This document shows positions 8,147 through 17,975 of a stretch of 64,000 nucleotides of DNA, in pieces. The notes below the pieces were generated by a model. The model searched no databases, had not been told where the DNA came from, and saw only the letters and a list, made by a program, of their open reading frames with translations. The stretch is taken from contig NZ_AFEJ02000002.1 in assembly GCF_000238775.2 (NCBI RefSeq), positions 1,287,501-1,351,500 on the forward strand. Reading direction: 5' to 3'. This DNA is from Acaryochloris sp. CCMEE 5410 (lineage in GTDB: Bacteria > Cyanobacteriota > Cyanobacteriia > Thermosynechococcales > Thermosynechococcaceae). Every line of letters begins with the position of its first letter. Positions within the stretch are counted from its first letter, which is position 1. A program made the position numbers and the translations under genes.

Positions 8147-10228
8147 TTATGCCGTAGCCAATAGATTCTGATAGGCCGTCTCGATCAGCTCACAGTCGGT
8201 AGAGACGGCCTGCTCTAAATTCTCTAAGCGAGCAACTTCCGTTTGGCGATCGATCTCTCGTGAGTTTTTCTGCTCTAGGAGGTTGTCTAACTCTTGTTTG
8301 CGAGACTGGATATCCTCTTGCAAGCGCTGCATCACCTCTTGGTTGTAGGCATCAAAACAGTCTTGGACCGAGCTATAAATGGGCTGGTATTTTTCCTGGG
8401 CAATTTGGGGTAGACATTTCACAAACTCTTCTTTCGTCGCCTTGGTCAATTGTTTGCGGGCATGATCCGCTTGCAACGCCCCAATGCCTAATCCCACCAA
8501 TGCAAAAGTAATCGGCCCCAACATAATGCCAAAGACGGATGAAGCAATCAGGGCAATGCCAGCAGAGGTGAAGAAGTTGAGCATAATGCTCTGGAAGTCA
8601 AACCCCGTAACGGCCATTGCCGCCCCGCCGATATTGCCAGAGGCGAGGGAGAATAAACCCATTGCCCATTTAGCCCATCCAGGTACGTTATCATTGGACT
8701 GACGTTTGGGACCGCGAGCATTCATATTTTGCCCCGTCAATTTTTCGGTAATTCGGTCGGTAATTCTGGCATAAGAGTTACCGTATTGCTCAGCACTTTT
8801 AGACAGTTCTTCGAAGGCATCTTTTAAGTCCCGCTCGGCGCGGATGCTCCAAGCAAAGAACTTATCATTGACATACTGCTGAAAGGCTTGTTGAAAAGCA
8901 GCGTTAAAGGCTTCCCGGCGTCCTTGACTAAATAGATCCAGCAACTCTAGATCAGGGGGTTGATATTTGAGGAAGTCTTGATCAAAGGTTGCCTCTAAAT
9001 CGAATATATAGGTGCGAAATGAATCGGCAATCGAACGCGATCGCTGATCTCGCATCCGATGAATATCTTCTCTAAAGTTCTCACCAATTTCTTTCAAATC
9101 CTCAAATTCCGGCTCGACGGACTCAATGCGTTGCTCTAATTCCTGAACGCTCTGATCTAACAGGGGAATCCGTCGATTTGTGGCATCATGAACTCGGTTG
9201 AGAGCTTGTCGAGCCAAGGTTCGGGCTTGCCGCAATTCTGCGATCGCGCGCTCCTGAGTCAGGAACGTATTCAGTGAGGCCAAAAAGTCGGGAAATCCGG
9301 TGCCCTCTAAGTTAGCATCCGTATCTTTCACTCGCTTGCGGAGAGCCTGCAAGGCTGAAACGGGAAATACCCGCTCTTCATAGAGGTCATAGCCATCGAC
9401 TTGGCAGTATTCTGCCAGGTTGGCATGAAAGACTTTATGGAGTTTGCGGGTAGCATCTTCCAATTCGTCTGGATCATCGGGGTCAATCAGACTTTCCTTA
9501 ATTTGGTCCCAAGCATTAATCAAAAAGAAGATCGACAATCCCCGATCTTTAATATAGTTCTCGAGGTAGCGACGTTCAGCCAGGGTGCAAGGCTGAGTGG
9601 CTCGCAGTACAAACAGAATGGCATGACAGTTTTGGATAAAACCTAGGGAGAGATCGTTTCTGGCTTCCGTATCGTTTAAGCCTGGGCTATCGACAATCTC
9701 AACCCCTTTCTCTAACAACGGCAGCGGATACTCGACCACGGCATGGCTCACATCTGGGAAGGCAATCTGCTTTTGTTCTTCTAGCTGCTTTGCTTCTTCT
9801 GGGTCAATGGTGTAGCGGTCTTTGAAGCTAGCAAAGTCAATTTGTTCGGGGGATTTACCATCATTGAAGTGGACGGTTACAGTTTTATCGGGACCATATC
9901 GCAAGATGGTCAGCAGGGCTGTACAGGGATTGACGTCACTGGGCAGTAAGTTTTCTCCAATCAAAGCGTTGAGGAAGGTGCTTTTCCCTCGCTTCATATC
10001 TCCTAGAACCATCAACCGGAAAACTCCCTGCTTTAAGTTGCGGCAGGCGACACTCACGTCTTCAATTTCTTGTTGAAGCTGCAATGATCCAGAGGCGGAT
10101 TCTCCAGCCCGTTCAGCATCTTCTAAGGTTTCGGCAATGCTGGATAGGTGGGAGGCAATTTCCTGGCGGATTTGAGAAATTCGATCTAAATCTTCCAGGA
10201 AGCTAGCGGTTTCAACGGAATTACTCAT
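8147..10228 (-). CDS. Dynamin-like GTPase (long form, about 693 aa)
   Basis: This is the second bacterial dynamin-like protein. Counting from the ATG at 10228, the P-loop GDMKRGKST is at residues 76-84, followed by G3 DSPG and G4 NAWD. A long helical stalk follows, then a hydrophobic hairpin (SAGIALIASSVFGIMLGP onwards) suited to membrane insertion, then a coiled coil to the C terminus. The open frame extends upstream to a TTG at 10330, but that would overlap the preceding HAD gene and add residues unlike the family, so I prefer 10228. It converges on the STAND gene across 69 nt. Sequence divergence from the 557-residue GTPase suggests a heterotypic pair and not a recent duplication. Confidence 0.87.
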   Translation of the reverse strand: MSNSVETASFLEDLDRISQIRQEIASHLSSIAETLEDAERAGESASGSLQLQQEIEDVSVACRNLKQGVFRLMVLGDMKRGKSTFLNALIGENLLPSDVNPCTALLTILRYGPDKTVTVHFNDGKSPEQIDFASFKDRYTIDPEEAKQLEEQKQIAFPDVSHAVVEYPLPLLEKGVEIVDSPGLNDTEARNDLSLGFIQNCHAILFVLRATQPCTLAERRYLENYIKDRGLSIFFLINAWDQIKESLIDPDDPDELEDATRKLHKVFHANLAEYCQVDGYDLYEERVFPVSALQALRKRVKDTDANLEGTGFPDFLASLNTFLTQERAIAELRQARTLARQALNRVHDATNRRIPLLDQSVQELEQRIESVEPEFEDLKEIGENFREDIHRMRDQRSRSIADSFRTYIFDLEATFDQDFLKYQPPDLELLDLFSQGRREAFNAAFQQAFQQYVNDKFFAWSIRAERDLKDAFEELSKSAEQYGNSYARITDRITEKLTGQNMNARGPKRQSNDNVPGWAKWAMGLFSLASGNIGGAAMAVTGFDFQSIMLNFFTSAGIALIASSVFGIMLGPITFALVGLGIGALQADHARKQLTKATKEEFVKCLPQIAQEKYQPIYSSVQDCFDAYNQEVMQRLQEDIQSRKQELDNLLEQKNSREIDRQTEVARLENLEQAVSTDCELIETAYQNLLATA

Positions 10229-10316
10229 AGTGGAGGAAGGTAAGGCTGCTTTTCCAGCATACCCATCTGCACTTTTAAATCCACCGATAAGCCTGAGAGA
10301 GTCTGCCAACCCTTCA

Positions 10317-10967
10317 CTAGGCAGACTCAAGCGATAGATGCCCTTGACTCAGGCTTTGAAGAATCTGATCAGGGTGCTCCAGTAAAAAATTAGGGGTTTT
10401 CTCCGCAAGAACTGTTCGGTCATTAAACCCCCAACAAACGGCAATACTAGTTAAACCAACCTGTTTAGCTGCCTTCACATCATTAATTTCATCACCCACA
10501 TAAACCAATTCTTTAGGGTCAGTGGCCTTGAGTCTAGCCAATTTTTTTAGCGTCCGTCTCTTCCCCGATAGAATCTGACCACCATAAATAAATTCAAAGA
10601 GATGATCGATAGCATATTTCTGAAGAACATACTCAACATTCCTGCGAGAATTAGCAGTAACAATCCCTAAACGATAACCTTCAGACTTCAAATTATGGAG
10701 GGCGGTTTCGATGCCTTCGACTAACGATAAATCGTCAATACTATGAGTCAGCTCCTGCCGAAAACGCTGCAAATAGCAAAGGGATCTCCATTTGGGAATC
10801 CCTAATTCTTGAGCAATTTCTTGAATCCCTAACTTCCGCATTAGCTCGATTTGAACCGGAGATAGAGGTTCATATCGAAAATCTCTAGCTAGGCGATTGG
10901 TGGCTTCGATAAATATGCCAAGGGAATCGGCAAGGGTGCCGTCAAAATCAAAAACGATCAAGCGCAT
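10317..10967 (-). CDS. HAD-superfamily hydrolase, phosphoglycolate phosphatase-like
   Basis: This 216-residue protein has the HAD nucleophile motif DFDGTLADS (Asp7 and Asp9), a helical cap, motif II in VTANSRR and the metal-binding motif IV VGDEINDVKAA. Such enzymes remove phosphate from small phosphometabolites, phosphoglycolate being the best-known substrate of close relatives. The substrate cannot be fixed from sequence. It lies 40 nt downstream of pcrA and just ahead of the long dynamin gene on the same strand, so these may share a transcript. Confidence 0.85.
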   Translation of the reverse strand: MRLIVFDFDGTLADSLGIFIEATNRLARDFRYEPLSPVQIELMRKLGIQEIAQELGIPKWRSLCYLQRFRQELTHSIDDLSLVEGIETALHNLKSEGYRLGIVTANSRRNVEYVLQKYAIDHLFEFIYGGQILSGKRRTLKKLARLKATDPKELVYVGDEINDVKAAKQVGLTSIAVCWGFNDRTVLAEKTPNFLLEHPDQILQSLSQGHLSLESA

Positions 10968-11007
10968 ACTTCGTTATGTTCGTATCTCCATAACTTGAAT
11001 TTCGATT

Positions 11008-13350
11008 TCATTCCACCCGATCCAATACCGTGATATTCGGGTCAATAATCTTTTTGCCAATCCCTGGAAATTTAACTGCTAAGCAGATTTTATTCCCACC
11101 TCCAAAAATATGGGTCACCTCCCCTAGTCCAAACCCGCGATGAACAAGCCGATCACCGACCGCCCAATCCATGGCATGGGTATTGGGCATCTTTTTCTTT
11201 TTAGTCCCTGGGCCCATTGCAGAATGGGGCGACTCAGACGGGATGGCCGATAAAGAATTAGTCTGTAAGAGATCTCGAGGCAGCTCTGATAGAAACAGTG
11301 AAGGCATCGCTGGCTCCCTTGAACCATAGAGTCGTCGCTCTCGTGCGTGAGAAATAAAGAGTCTTTCTTGAGCCCGAGTAACGCCAACATAGCAAAGACG
11401 GCGTTCTTCTTCGATAGCCGCAGGATCTTCTAAAGAGCGGAAATTAGGGAACAGTCCTTGTTCTAGGCCAACTAAAAAGACGATGGGAAATTCCAACCCC
11501 TTAGCTGCATGCAATGTCATCAGTGACACCGTAGTTTTTTCATCTAAATCATCTAAATCAGAGGCCAAGGCCGTATTAGCGAGAAAAGAAGGGAGAGACT
11601 CATCGGTATTCTCTTCTGCATATTGTAAAGCGGCATTTTGCAATTCCTGGACATTGCCAATTCGATCATCCGCTTCATCAGTTCCCTGATTTTTTAAGTC
11701 CCGAACATACCCCGAATCTTCTAAGATCCCCTGGATAATATTGGCTGCAGATTGGGTTTCCACCTGCCCTTGCCAATGCCGCATCATTTCCACAAACTGC
11801 AAAATTGGCTTGGCGCTACGAGCAGCTAAGGTTTTGACTGCCGTCTCTTCTGTCAGCATTTCCCATAAGGGCACTCCTAGCTCCTGGGCTGCATTCATAA
11901 GGCGATCTAAGGTGGTTTTGCCAATCCCTCTGCGGGGTGTATTAATCACCCGTTTGAGGCTGACCGTATCAGCCGGATTAACAATTAAGCGTAAATAGGC
12001 AAGAACATCTTTAATTTCCCGGCGATCGTAGAACTTCAGTCCCCCGACCACCGTATAGGGAATACTCCAACGGACTAAGCCCTCTTCAAAAGCCCGAGAT
12101 TGAGCATTAGTTCGATAGAGAATGGCAAAATCGCCCCAGCTCAGTTCGGGGTGGGATTGCTCTAGAGTCCGAATCTGCTGCACGACAAAATCGGATTCAT
12201 GCAGCTCGTCATCCGCCCGATAGCAGTAGATGGGTTCTCCCGCACCCCGAGTCGGCTTAAGAATTTTGTCGATGCGTTCTGTATTGTTATCGATGAGTTC
12301 ATTGGCCACTTGGAGGATGTTTTCGGTAGACCGATAGTTCTCCTCTAGCTTCACCATCGTCCGCGTGTCATCATCCGGCAGGCCATCGCCAAAATCCTGC
12401 TGAAATCCCATCAGGATTTTGAAATCTGCTGCCCGAAAGGAGTAAATGGACTGATCAGCATCACCCACTACAAAGATAGAGCGATGCTCCCAATCCTTAA
12501 AGTTGCGGGTATCGGTGCCGTTGGTCGCTAGTAACCGCAGCAAATCATACTGGGTGCGGTTAGTATCCTGGTATTCGTCCACCAGCATATGGCGAAACTG
12601 CTGGTGCCAATAGCCCAGAACTTGGCCGTTCTGTTTTAGCAGCTGCACCAGCACCCGAATCAGATCATCAAAGTCCAGGCCGTTATTGGCAGCTAGGGAA
12701 TCTTGATATTTGCTGTAGACCTGGGCTACCACGCGACCGCGAAAATCCTGTTGATTGGCTTCTAGCTCTTGGGGGTTCCAGCCTTGGTTTTTAGCATTAC
12801 TAATAGCAAAGCGGACGGAACGAGGCTGGAATTTACGGTCGTCGAGATTGAGCTGATTGACCACAATATCTTTGATCAGACTCTGGACATCTGATTCGTC
12901 AAAGATAGAGAAATTACGCTGCCATTTACGGCCCTTCTCATCCTGGTACTTCTCAATTTCCATCCGTAACAGGCGGGCACAAAGACTATGGAATGTGCCA
13001 ATCCAGAGAGGTTTGGTAATGGTTTTGTAGACTTGCGATCGCAACTTTGTCTGCTGCTGAGGTGCTAACAATTCTAGGGCTTTGCCGTGATCCTGCTGGG
13101 CCAGCTGTTCCGCAAATAATTTCTCAATCCGCTCCTTCATTTCCCGAGCCGCTTTATTCGTAAAAGTCACAGCCAGAATATTTTCGGGATTAACCTGATG
13201 GCGCATCACCAAATTAGAGATGCGATAGGTCAAGGCTCGAGTTTTACCCGATCCAGCCCCCGCTACCACCAACAGCGGACCACAGAAGTGTTCCACTGCC
13301 TGTCGCTGGGAAGGATTGAGATGACTTAAAAAGTCAGGAATAGCAGACAT
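11008..13350 (-). CDS. pcrA: UvrD/PcrA-type DNA helicase
   Basis: This 780-residue superfamily 1 helicase unwinds DNA 3' to 5' using ATP, in repair and in clearing replication blocks. Motif I is AGAGSGKTRAL near residue 30, motif II is DEYQDTN, motif III is VGDADQSIYSFR, and motifs V/VI appear as TLHAAKGLEFP and CYVGVTRAQERL. The C-terminal segment from about residue 730 is a PcrA-like tail (GDRLVHRGFGLGEV) that resembles the domain known to contact RNA polymerase. Length and motif order match full-length PcrA/UvrD, and no damage is seen. Confidence 0.95.
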   Translation of the reverse strand: MSAIPDFLSHLNPSQRQAVEHFCGPLLVVAGAGSGKTRALTYRISNLVMRHQVNPENILAVTFTNKAAREMKERIEKLFAEQLAQQDHGKALELLAPQQQTKLRSQVYKTITKPLWIGTFHSLCARLLRMEIEKYQDEKGRKWQRNFSIFDESDVQSLIKDIVVNQLNLDDRKFQPRSVRFAISNAKNQGWNPQELEANQQDFRGRVVAQVYSKYQDSLAANNGLDFDDLIRVLVQLLKQNGQVLGYWHQQFRHMLVDEYQDTNRTQYDLLRLLATNGTDTRNFKDWEHRSIFVVGDADQSIYSFRAADFKILMGFQQDFGDGLPDDDTRTMVKLEENYRSTENILQVANELIDNNTERIDKILKPTRGAGEPIYCYRADDELHESDFVVQQIRTLEQSHPELSWGDFAILYRTNAQSRAFEEGLVRWSIPYTVVGGLKFYDRREIKDVLAYLRLIVNPADTVSLKRVINTPRRGIGKTTLDRLMNAAQELGVPLWEMLTEETAVKTLAARSAKPILQFVEMMRHWQGQVETQSAANIIQGILEDSGYVRDLKNQGTDEADDRIGNVQELQNAALQYAEENTDESLPSFLANTALASDLDDLDEKTTVSLMTLHAAKGLEFPIVFLVGLEQGLFPNFRSLEDPAAIEEERRLCYVGVTRAQERLFISHARERRLYGSREPAMPSLFLSELPRDLLQTNSLSAIPSESPHSAMGPGTKKKKMPNTHAMDWAVGDRLVHRGFGLGEVTHIFGGGNKICLAVKFPGIGKKIIDPNITVLDRVE

Positions 13351-13763
13351 AAAAAATCAAGGAGAAGAATTCAGAAGTATCGTCTTTAGCAGAGATGTTA
13401 TGCCAATGGAATTGAGTATTCGAACAATCTCTGTGCCCACCATACGTGATTCCAATAGAAACGCAAGTTAGAAAAAATTATAAAGTTAGAGAATAAAGGG
13501 CAAGAGTAGCGCCTTATCCTACCCACAAAGCCGCGAGAAACAACCAAACCATAGCCAAATCTCTCCTTAACCCTAAGGAATCTCTAGTCGTCCCTTTTTG
13601 ATGAATTGCTACAAGGCATACCCTCCTCTAGGGCTGTCTAGGACACCCACTGAAGAGATAAGAACACATCATCAACACTCCAGGGAATGATAGATGATTC
13701 TTCCTCCAATACCCATGCAGCATTAAGGCAACGGTATAGGCTACTAAACGCCACCGATCTAGC
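13351..13763. other. Gene-free stretch between pcrA and the MBL-fold gene
   Basis: No open frame with a plausible start and protein-like composition is seen on either strand, and no tRNA-like cloverleaf was found. Both flanking genes are read leftward, so this stretch holds the pcrA promoter region at its left and the 3' side of the MBL gene at its right. Confidence 0.4.
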
Positions 13764-14534
13764 TCAATAACTCAACACTTGAATAACAGGACCGGAACTG
13801 GGAAGGTTACCTGAACTAACCGTTAGACCACTCCCACCAGATCGTCGAATGGTAGCCCCTTGCATCAGGGAAAGAAACGCATCCACCGACTGCAGGTCAC
13901 AGGAACTTTCGTCAGCAGCAGCCGTTTTGTAATGGGTCGGAATCACCATTTTAGGGTTGAGGGCTTGAACCGCAGCCTTTGCCTCTTCTGGGTTATAAGC
14001 TTTTGCACTGCCACCCACGGGAATCAGTAGCACATCCGGCCGCCCCATTAGGATCTTCTGGTCTACACTAATGGGAGAGGCAATACCGCCTAAGTGAACC
14101 ACATTTACCCCCCCTTGAATCCACTTCCAAGCCACATTGGTGCCAAACCGATAGCCGTTGACCCGATCATGGAGCGTCCGTATACCTTGGAACTGCAAAC
14201 CGTTGGTTTTATAAGCCCCCGGTTCAAACAATAACTTGGGTCTTCCGGGTAAACCTTCAACCACCCCTTCATCCAGCAGTCGGCTACTAATAAGAACAAT
14301 ATTGGCCGACGTTTGGGGTGACGGATATTTAGCCGTACAACCCGCAGGACGGAAAGGATTGACCAATACCTGAATACCGCTGCCTGAGAATAAGAAACAA
14401 GTATGGCCTAGCCAACGAATGCTCAGAGAGCCTGCGGCTTGGGCGGATGAAGACTGCCAATGGGTGGCAAGACCAGTTCCCAAGCTGGTGATCAATCCTG
14501 CTTGCACATAGTGCATGAAGCGGCGACGGTTCAT
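13764..14534 (-). CDS. Exported MBL-fold metallo-hydrolase-like protein
   Basis: This 256-residue protein has a twin-arginine-type leader (NRRRFMHY, then a hydrophobic stretch ending in SSAQAAG), pointing to Tat export. The mature part resembles the UlaG/YcbL-like beta-lactamase fold: WLGHTCFLFSG at the start, LHDRVNG in the middle and IPTHYKT near the end. The classic HxHxDH zinc motif is not clearly present; the region corresponding to it reads LISSRLLDEG. Catalytic activity is therefore doubtful, and it may be a non-hydrolytic relative. It follows trpG on the same strand. Confidence 0.75.
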   Translation of the reverse strand: MNRRRFMHYVQAGLITSLGTGLATHWQSSSAQAAGSLSIRWLGHTCFLFSGSGIQVLVNPFRPAGCTAKYPSPQTSANIVLISSRLLDEGVVEGLPGRPKLLFEPGAYKTNGLQFQGIRTLHDRVNGYRFGTNVAWKWIQGGVNVVHLGGIASPISVDQKILMGRPDVLLIPVGGSAKAYNPEEAKAAVQALNPKMVIPTHYKTAAADESSCDLQSVDAFLSLMQGATIRRSGGSGLTVSSGNLPSSGPVIQVLSY

Positions 14535-14585
14535 AGTTCTCTGTGATGTATCCCTGAATGTATGTCCTGTGAAACCCGATCAGTA

Positions 14586-15185
14586 TTAGCCATCGGTAGG
14601 AAGGTGGCTCAGAAAATTCTTGAGCAGTTGTTTCCCAGATGTCGTCAAAATACTCTCTGGGTGAAACTGGACGCCTTCAATGTGAGGATAGTTCCGATGA
14701 CGCACCCCCATAATCGTGCCGTCCTCAGTCCAAGCCGTAATCTCTAGGACCTCTGGACAGGTTTCCTTCTCTATCACCAGACTATGATACCGAGTTGCGG
14801 TAAAAGGATTATCTAACCCGGAAAAAACCCCCGTGGATTTATGACGGATAGGGGATGTTTTACCATGCATCAGCACTGGGGCAGACACAATATCGCCACC
14901 AAACACTTGGCCAATACTCTGATGGCCTAAACAGACTCCCAAGATCGGTACGGTTGCACCCAATTGCTCAATCAGCTCTAGAGAAATTCCAGCATCTTGA
15001 GGCCGTCCCGGCCCTGGAGATATAACGATTGCATCGGGCTGGAGCTTCTCAACTTCGGCTAGGGTAATCTGATCATTGCGAAAAACCTGAATATCTTGGG
15101 CCACTTCAAATTCAGTGGCGAGTTCTCCCAAATACTGAACCAGGTTGTAAGTAAAGCTGTCGTAATTATCAACAACCAGTAGCAA
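14586..15185 (-). CDS. trpG: Anthranilate/aminodeoxychorismate synthase glutamine amidotransferase
   Basis: This class I glutamine amidotransferase (199 aa) supplies ammonia to chorismate-using synthases for tryptophan or folate. The nucleophile Cys lies in [11 protein letters not shown], the oxyanion motif is [11 protein letters not shown], and the catalytic His-Glu pair is in VQFHPESI. The start is TTG at 15185, with AGGAG 8 nt upstream. The protein begins directly with the family motif [16 protein letters not shown], so no earlier start is needed. No trpE lies in the window. Whether it serves TrpE, PabB or both cannot be told. Confidence 0.93.
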   Translation of the reverse strand: MLLVVDNYDSFTYNLVQYLGELATEFEVAQDIQVFRNDQITLAEVEKLQPDAIVISPGPGRPQDAGISLELIEQLGATVPILGVCLGHQSIGQVFGGDIVSAPVLMHGKTSPIRHKSTGVFSGLDNPFTATRYHSLVIEKETCPEVLEITAWTEDGTIMGVRHRNYPHIEGVQFHPESILTTSGKQLLKNFLSHLPTDG

Positions 15186-15297
15186 GGCTTGCGCTCCTGT
15201 CCCAAGAGAAAGTTATCTCTCCAACTTAGCGTGTTTATCCTACTTTGCAGCTATAAACCTGACTGCAAACAGCGCTGTCATCACATCAAAACGCGTT

Positions 15298-15747
15298 TTA
15301 AGCCTGAAAGAGAGCTAGAAAAGGCGGAATAATTAGAAATGCAGCAATCACCACTGCTGCCATTGCTGATACTAAAACAGCTGCGGCTGCACAGTCTTTG
15401 GCTATCTTGGCCAACTCATGGTAAGTCCGCTCCACTGTTAGATCAACAACCGCTTCCAAAGCGGTATTTAGTAACTCCATGACCAGCACTAAACCACTGG
15501 TCAAGGCAATCACAGCCAATTCTACAGGTTCAAGATGAAGGGACAACCCCATACTTAAGGCCACACTACCGATCACGGTATGAATCCGAAAGTTACGCTG
15601 AGTTTGGAAGGTATAACTCAATCCGGCCCAGGCATATTTAAAACTCACAAATAGATTATGAGCGACTTTGAATGACAGCTCACGCTTAAGCCGCGCTGGT
15701 TCAGGCTCAGTGCTACTTTGTGAAGAGATTATAGATTTATTTGACAT
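15298..15747 (-). CDS. dgkA: Diacylglycerol kinase / undecaprenol kinase family protein
   Basis: This 149-residue membrane protein has three predicted helices after a soluble N-terminal stretch of about 35 residues. The family signature is ELLNTALEAVVDLTVERTYHE, followed by AKDCAAAAVL; the glutamate in ELLNTALE is the metal/ATP site of DgkA enzymes. It phosphorylates a membrane lipid, diacylglycerol or undecaprenol. It sits in the run DUF3285-ybeY-dgkA-trpG, all on the minus strand. A dgkA next to ybeY is a recurrent arrangement in bacteria. Confidence 0.92.
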   Translation of the reverse strand: MSNKSIISSQSSTEPEPARLKRELSFKVAHNLFVSFKYAWAGLSYTFQTQRNFRIHTVIGSVALSMGLSLHLEPVELAVIALTSGLVLVMELLNTALEAVVDLTVERTYHELAKIAKDCAAAAVLVSAMAAVVIAAFLIIPPFLALFQA

Positions 15748-15918
15748 AAATTTAATCTTTTTAACGATTCTACACTACGACCGCAAAGGGCATGGCTGCA
15801 ATAAATCTGAAAGCGATGGGTCTGAATCAAGGATTAAATTGTCTATTGCTTAATCAGAGAAGTATTTCTCACTCACTATGGTTTAGGTTACCCACAGTTC
15901 TAACAAACTCTTCTAGGT

Positions 15919-16449
15919 CTAGCTAGTTGCTGCCGATACATTCGTGAGATTGATTAATGATTGCTGCTGCGCCAACATATTTTGGAGGCATTCAGGGGTC
16001 GGGTGATCCCACCCCAATAGATGCAACAATCCATGGGTCGCTAACCAAGCTAGCTCCTGCTGTAAGGGATGCTGTTGCTCTTGTGCTTGCTGCGCTGCAG
16101 TCTCTACCGAAATAATGATGTCGCCGAGCTCCACAGGCATCTCTGACCACAAATCTATCGGCTGATCGGTTAAGTCAAGGGTTGCAAAGGCCAGCACATC
16201 TGTGGGGCGATCTAGGTGCCGATAGGTTGCATTCAAATTCTGGATCGCCGCGTCATCCGTGAGCAGTAGGCTCAATTCATAGGTTTGGATCGGAGAAATA
16301 CCAGGCTGCAAATACTCAAACCAGTGCTGAAACCAAGATTGCCAGGTCACAGCTGTAATTTGATGGGCTTGTTTAAGCACATTCTCTACTAACGAAGATG
16401 GGATGGCTCTGTCTTCAAGATCCCACTGAATATGGACGTCAACTTGCAT
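15919..16449 (-). CDS. ybeY: Endoribonuclease YbeY, rRNA maturation factor
   Basis: This 176-residue metal-dependent RNase acts in 16S rRNA 3'-end processing and ribosome quality control. The zinc-binding signature HGLLHLLGWDH is near residue 135, with all three histidines present. The conserved segment NLNATYRHLDRPTDVLAF lies before it. An N-terminal extension of about 30 residues is longer than in E. coli YbeY but usual in cyanobacteria. The gene starts 18 nt after the DUF3285 gene, so the two are probably co-translated. Confidence 0.95.
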   Translation of the reverse strand: MQVDVHIQWDLEDRAIPSSLVENVLKQAHQITAVTWQSWFQHWFEYLQPGISPIQTYELSLLLTDDAAIQNLNATYRHLDRPTDVLAFATLDLTDQPIDLWSEMPVELGDIIISVETAAQQAQEQQHPLQQELAWLATHGLLHLLGWDHPTPECLQNMLAQQQSLINLTNVSAATS

Positions 16450-16467
16450 GTGGTTTGAGACGATTCG

Positions 16468-16704
16468 CTAACGAGTCAGATAGGACAGCCCAATCAACAA
16501 GGCTAATACCCCCACTGTAGTTAGTCCAAATTCCAGCAACGACCGTCTGCCTTTACGAACCATGTTCCTCATCGCTAACTTGGTGTAGCTATCTGTAGGT
16601 TTAGATGCAGGAGCGACATCATTTGTAGGCGCAGCTGGCCCGACACTGGTCACGTCGGCAGGGTTGGTGCTAGTTTCATCCTTTACGGAAGGGTCAGAAC
16701 TCAT
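16468..16704 (-). CDS. DUF3285 small membrane protein
   Basis: This 78-residue protein has an acidic, proline/threonine-rich N-terminal half and one C-terminal membrane helix preceded by the basic motif AMRNMVRKGRRSL. This matches the cyanobacterial DUF3285 family, often encoded directly before ybeY. Its function is unknown. The single helix with positive residues ahead of it suggests a tail-anchored protein. Confidence 0.85.
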   Translation of the reverse strand: MSSDPSVKDETSTNPADVTSVGPAAPTNDVAPASKPTDSYTKLAMRNMVRKGRRSLLEFGLTTVGVLALLIGLSYLTR

Positions 16705-16911
16705 GATTCAGAGGTGCAAATAACAACGCAGGAGAGAGATACAAACCCTCATTTGAGAGCCAGACTATCTCCATACCTCTAACTGTAAGTCATCCTTATT
16801 GAAGCAAGCAGACCTTGATCTAATAGATTTAAGAAACAACGCGCCCTAGGCAAAGGCATGAGGGCAGGAGAGGAGGCATCGATGCTGTCTCCTTTCGTTT
16901 GTTTCGTTCAC

Positions 16912-17619
16912 TCAGGCTGTCACACCTTGCGCCATGAGGCTGTTCAATAGGCCTTGAAAGAGTAAAAGGCCATCGGTATAGCCCAAGGTCGGATCAGAGG
17001 CTCGCTCGGGGTGAGGCATCATGCCAACCACATTACCTTGTCGATTACAAATACCGGCAATGTTCTCCACCGAGCCGTTGGGGTTGGAATCTGGCATAAT
17101 TTCACCATTGGGCTGACAATAGCGGAACAGAATTTGCTGATTGGCTTGGAGCTGCTTGAGCGTCTCTGGATCGGCATAGTAACAGCCTTCACCATGGGCA
17201 ATGGGCAAGGTAATTACCTGCCCCACTTGATAGGCTTGGGTCCAGGGTAAGTCCGTTCTTTCTACTCGTACAGGAATGCGATCGCAAATAAAATGCAGAT
17301 CTCGATTTCGGACTAAGGCCCCTGGCAATAACCCTGATTCCGTCAGCACCTGAAACCCATTGCAAATTCCCAAGACCAGCTTGCCCTGCTCGGCATGAGC
17401 CATGGTGGCCTGCATAGCCGGTGAAAACCGGGAAATAGCCCCACAGCGCAGGTAGTCCCCGTAGCTAAACCCACCGGGTATAACCACAACATCTAAATCA
17501 CTAATATCTGTTTCTTGATGCCAGACCATACGAGTGGGCTGTTTGAGCAAATCGCGAGTGACCAATACGACATCGCGATCGCAATTTGATCCCGGAAATA
17601 CCAGCACACCGAACTTCAT
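16912..17619 (-). CDS. purQ: Phosphoribosylformylglycinamidine synthase, glutaminase subunit
   Basis: This 235-residue class I amidotransferase subunit releases ammonia from glutamine for the fourth step of purine synthesis and works with PurL and PurS. It starts with [14 protein letters not shown]. The nucleophile Cys is in GICNGFQVL, and the His/Glu pair is in MMPHPERA. The start codon overlaps the purS stop by 4 nt (ATGA), a sign of translational coupling. Length is normal. No purL is in the window. Confidence 0.96.
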   Translation of the reverse strand: MKFGVLVFPGSNCDRDVVLVTRDLLKQPTRMVWHQETDISDLDVVVIPGGFSYGDYLRCGAISRFSPAMQATMAHAEQGKLVLGICNGFQVLTESGLLPGALVRNRDLHFICDRIPVRVERTDLPWTQAYQVGQVITLPIAHGEGCYYADPETLKQLQANQQILFRYCQPNGEIMPDSNPNGSVENIAGICNRQGNVVGMMPHPERASDPTLGYTDGLLLFQGLLNSLMAQGVTA

Positions 17620-17906
17620 TTGGTTGCTCCTGTGGGGGTCAATCGCAGATCAAAACGATAATTTTCAATCACTGGATTGGCTAGAAGCTGATCACACATG
17701 CGATCCACCTGTTGACTAGCCGCGTCCTCATCATCGGCGGATACCGTTAGCTCAATATATTTACCAATCCGAATCGGGCCTACGTTGTCATATCCTAGTT
17801 GCTTAAACCCCGTTTGGACCGCTGTGCCCGCAGGGTCTAAGACTGATGGCCTCAAAGTCACATAAATTTTGGCCTGATAGGTTTGTGTCACGATTCCCAC
17901 ATGCAT
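17616..17906 (-). CDS. purS: Phosphoribosylformylglycinamidine synthase subunit PurS
   Basis: This is the small bridging subunit (96 aa) of the PurS-PurQ-PurL complex. The segment [19 protein letters not shown] is the family hallmark, followed by [16 protein letters not shown]. The open frame extends upstream to 17942, but the ATG at 17906 has AGAGGA at a good distance and gives the usual PurS length, so I chose it. It overlaps purQ by 4 nt. Confidence 0.94.
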   Translation of the reverse strand: MHVGIVTQTYQAKIYVTLRPSVLDPAGTAVQTGFKQLGYDNVGPIRIGKYIELTVSADDEDAASQQVDRMCDQLLANPVIENYRFDLRLTPTGATK

Positions 17907-17975
17907 AGCGTTCCTCTTGAATGTACCTGATCCAGGGCACAAACAGACTAGAGAAGAATGGTCTTTCTGAACGTT

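Noticed and set aside
10229-10330. Longer TTG start for the 693-residue dynamin
   Set aside because: It overlaps the HAD gene and adds a segment unlike dynamins; the ATG at 10228 is better.
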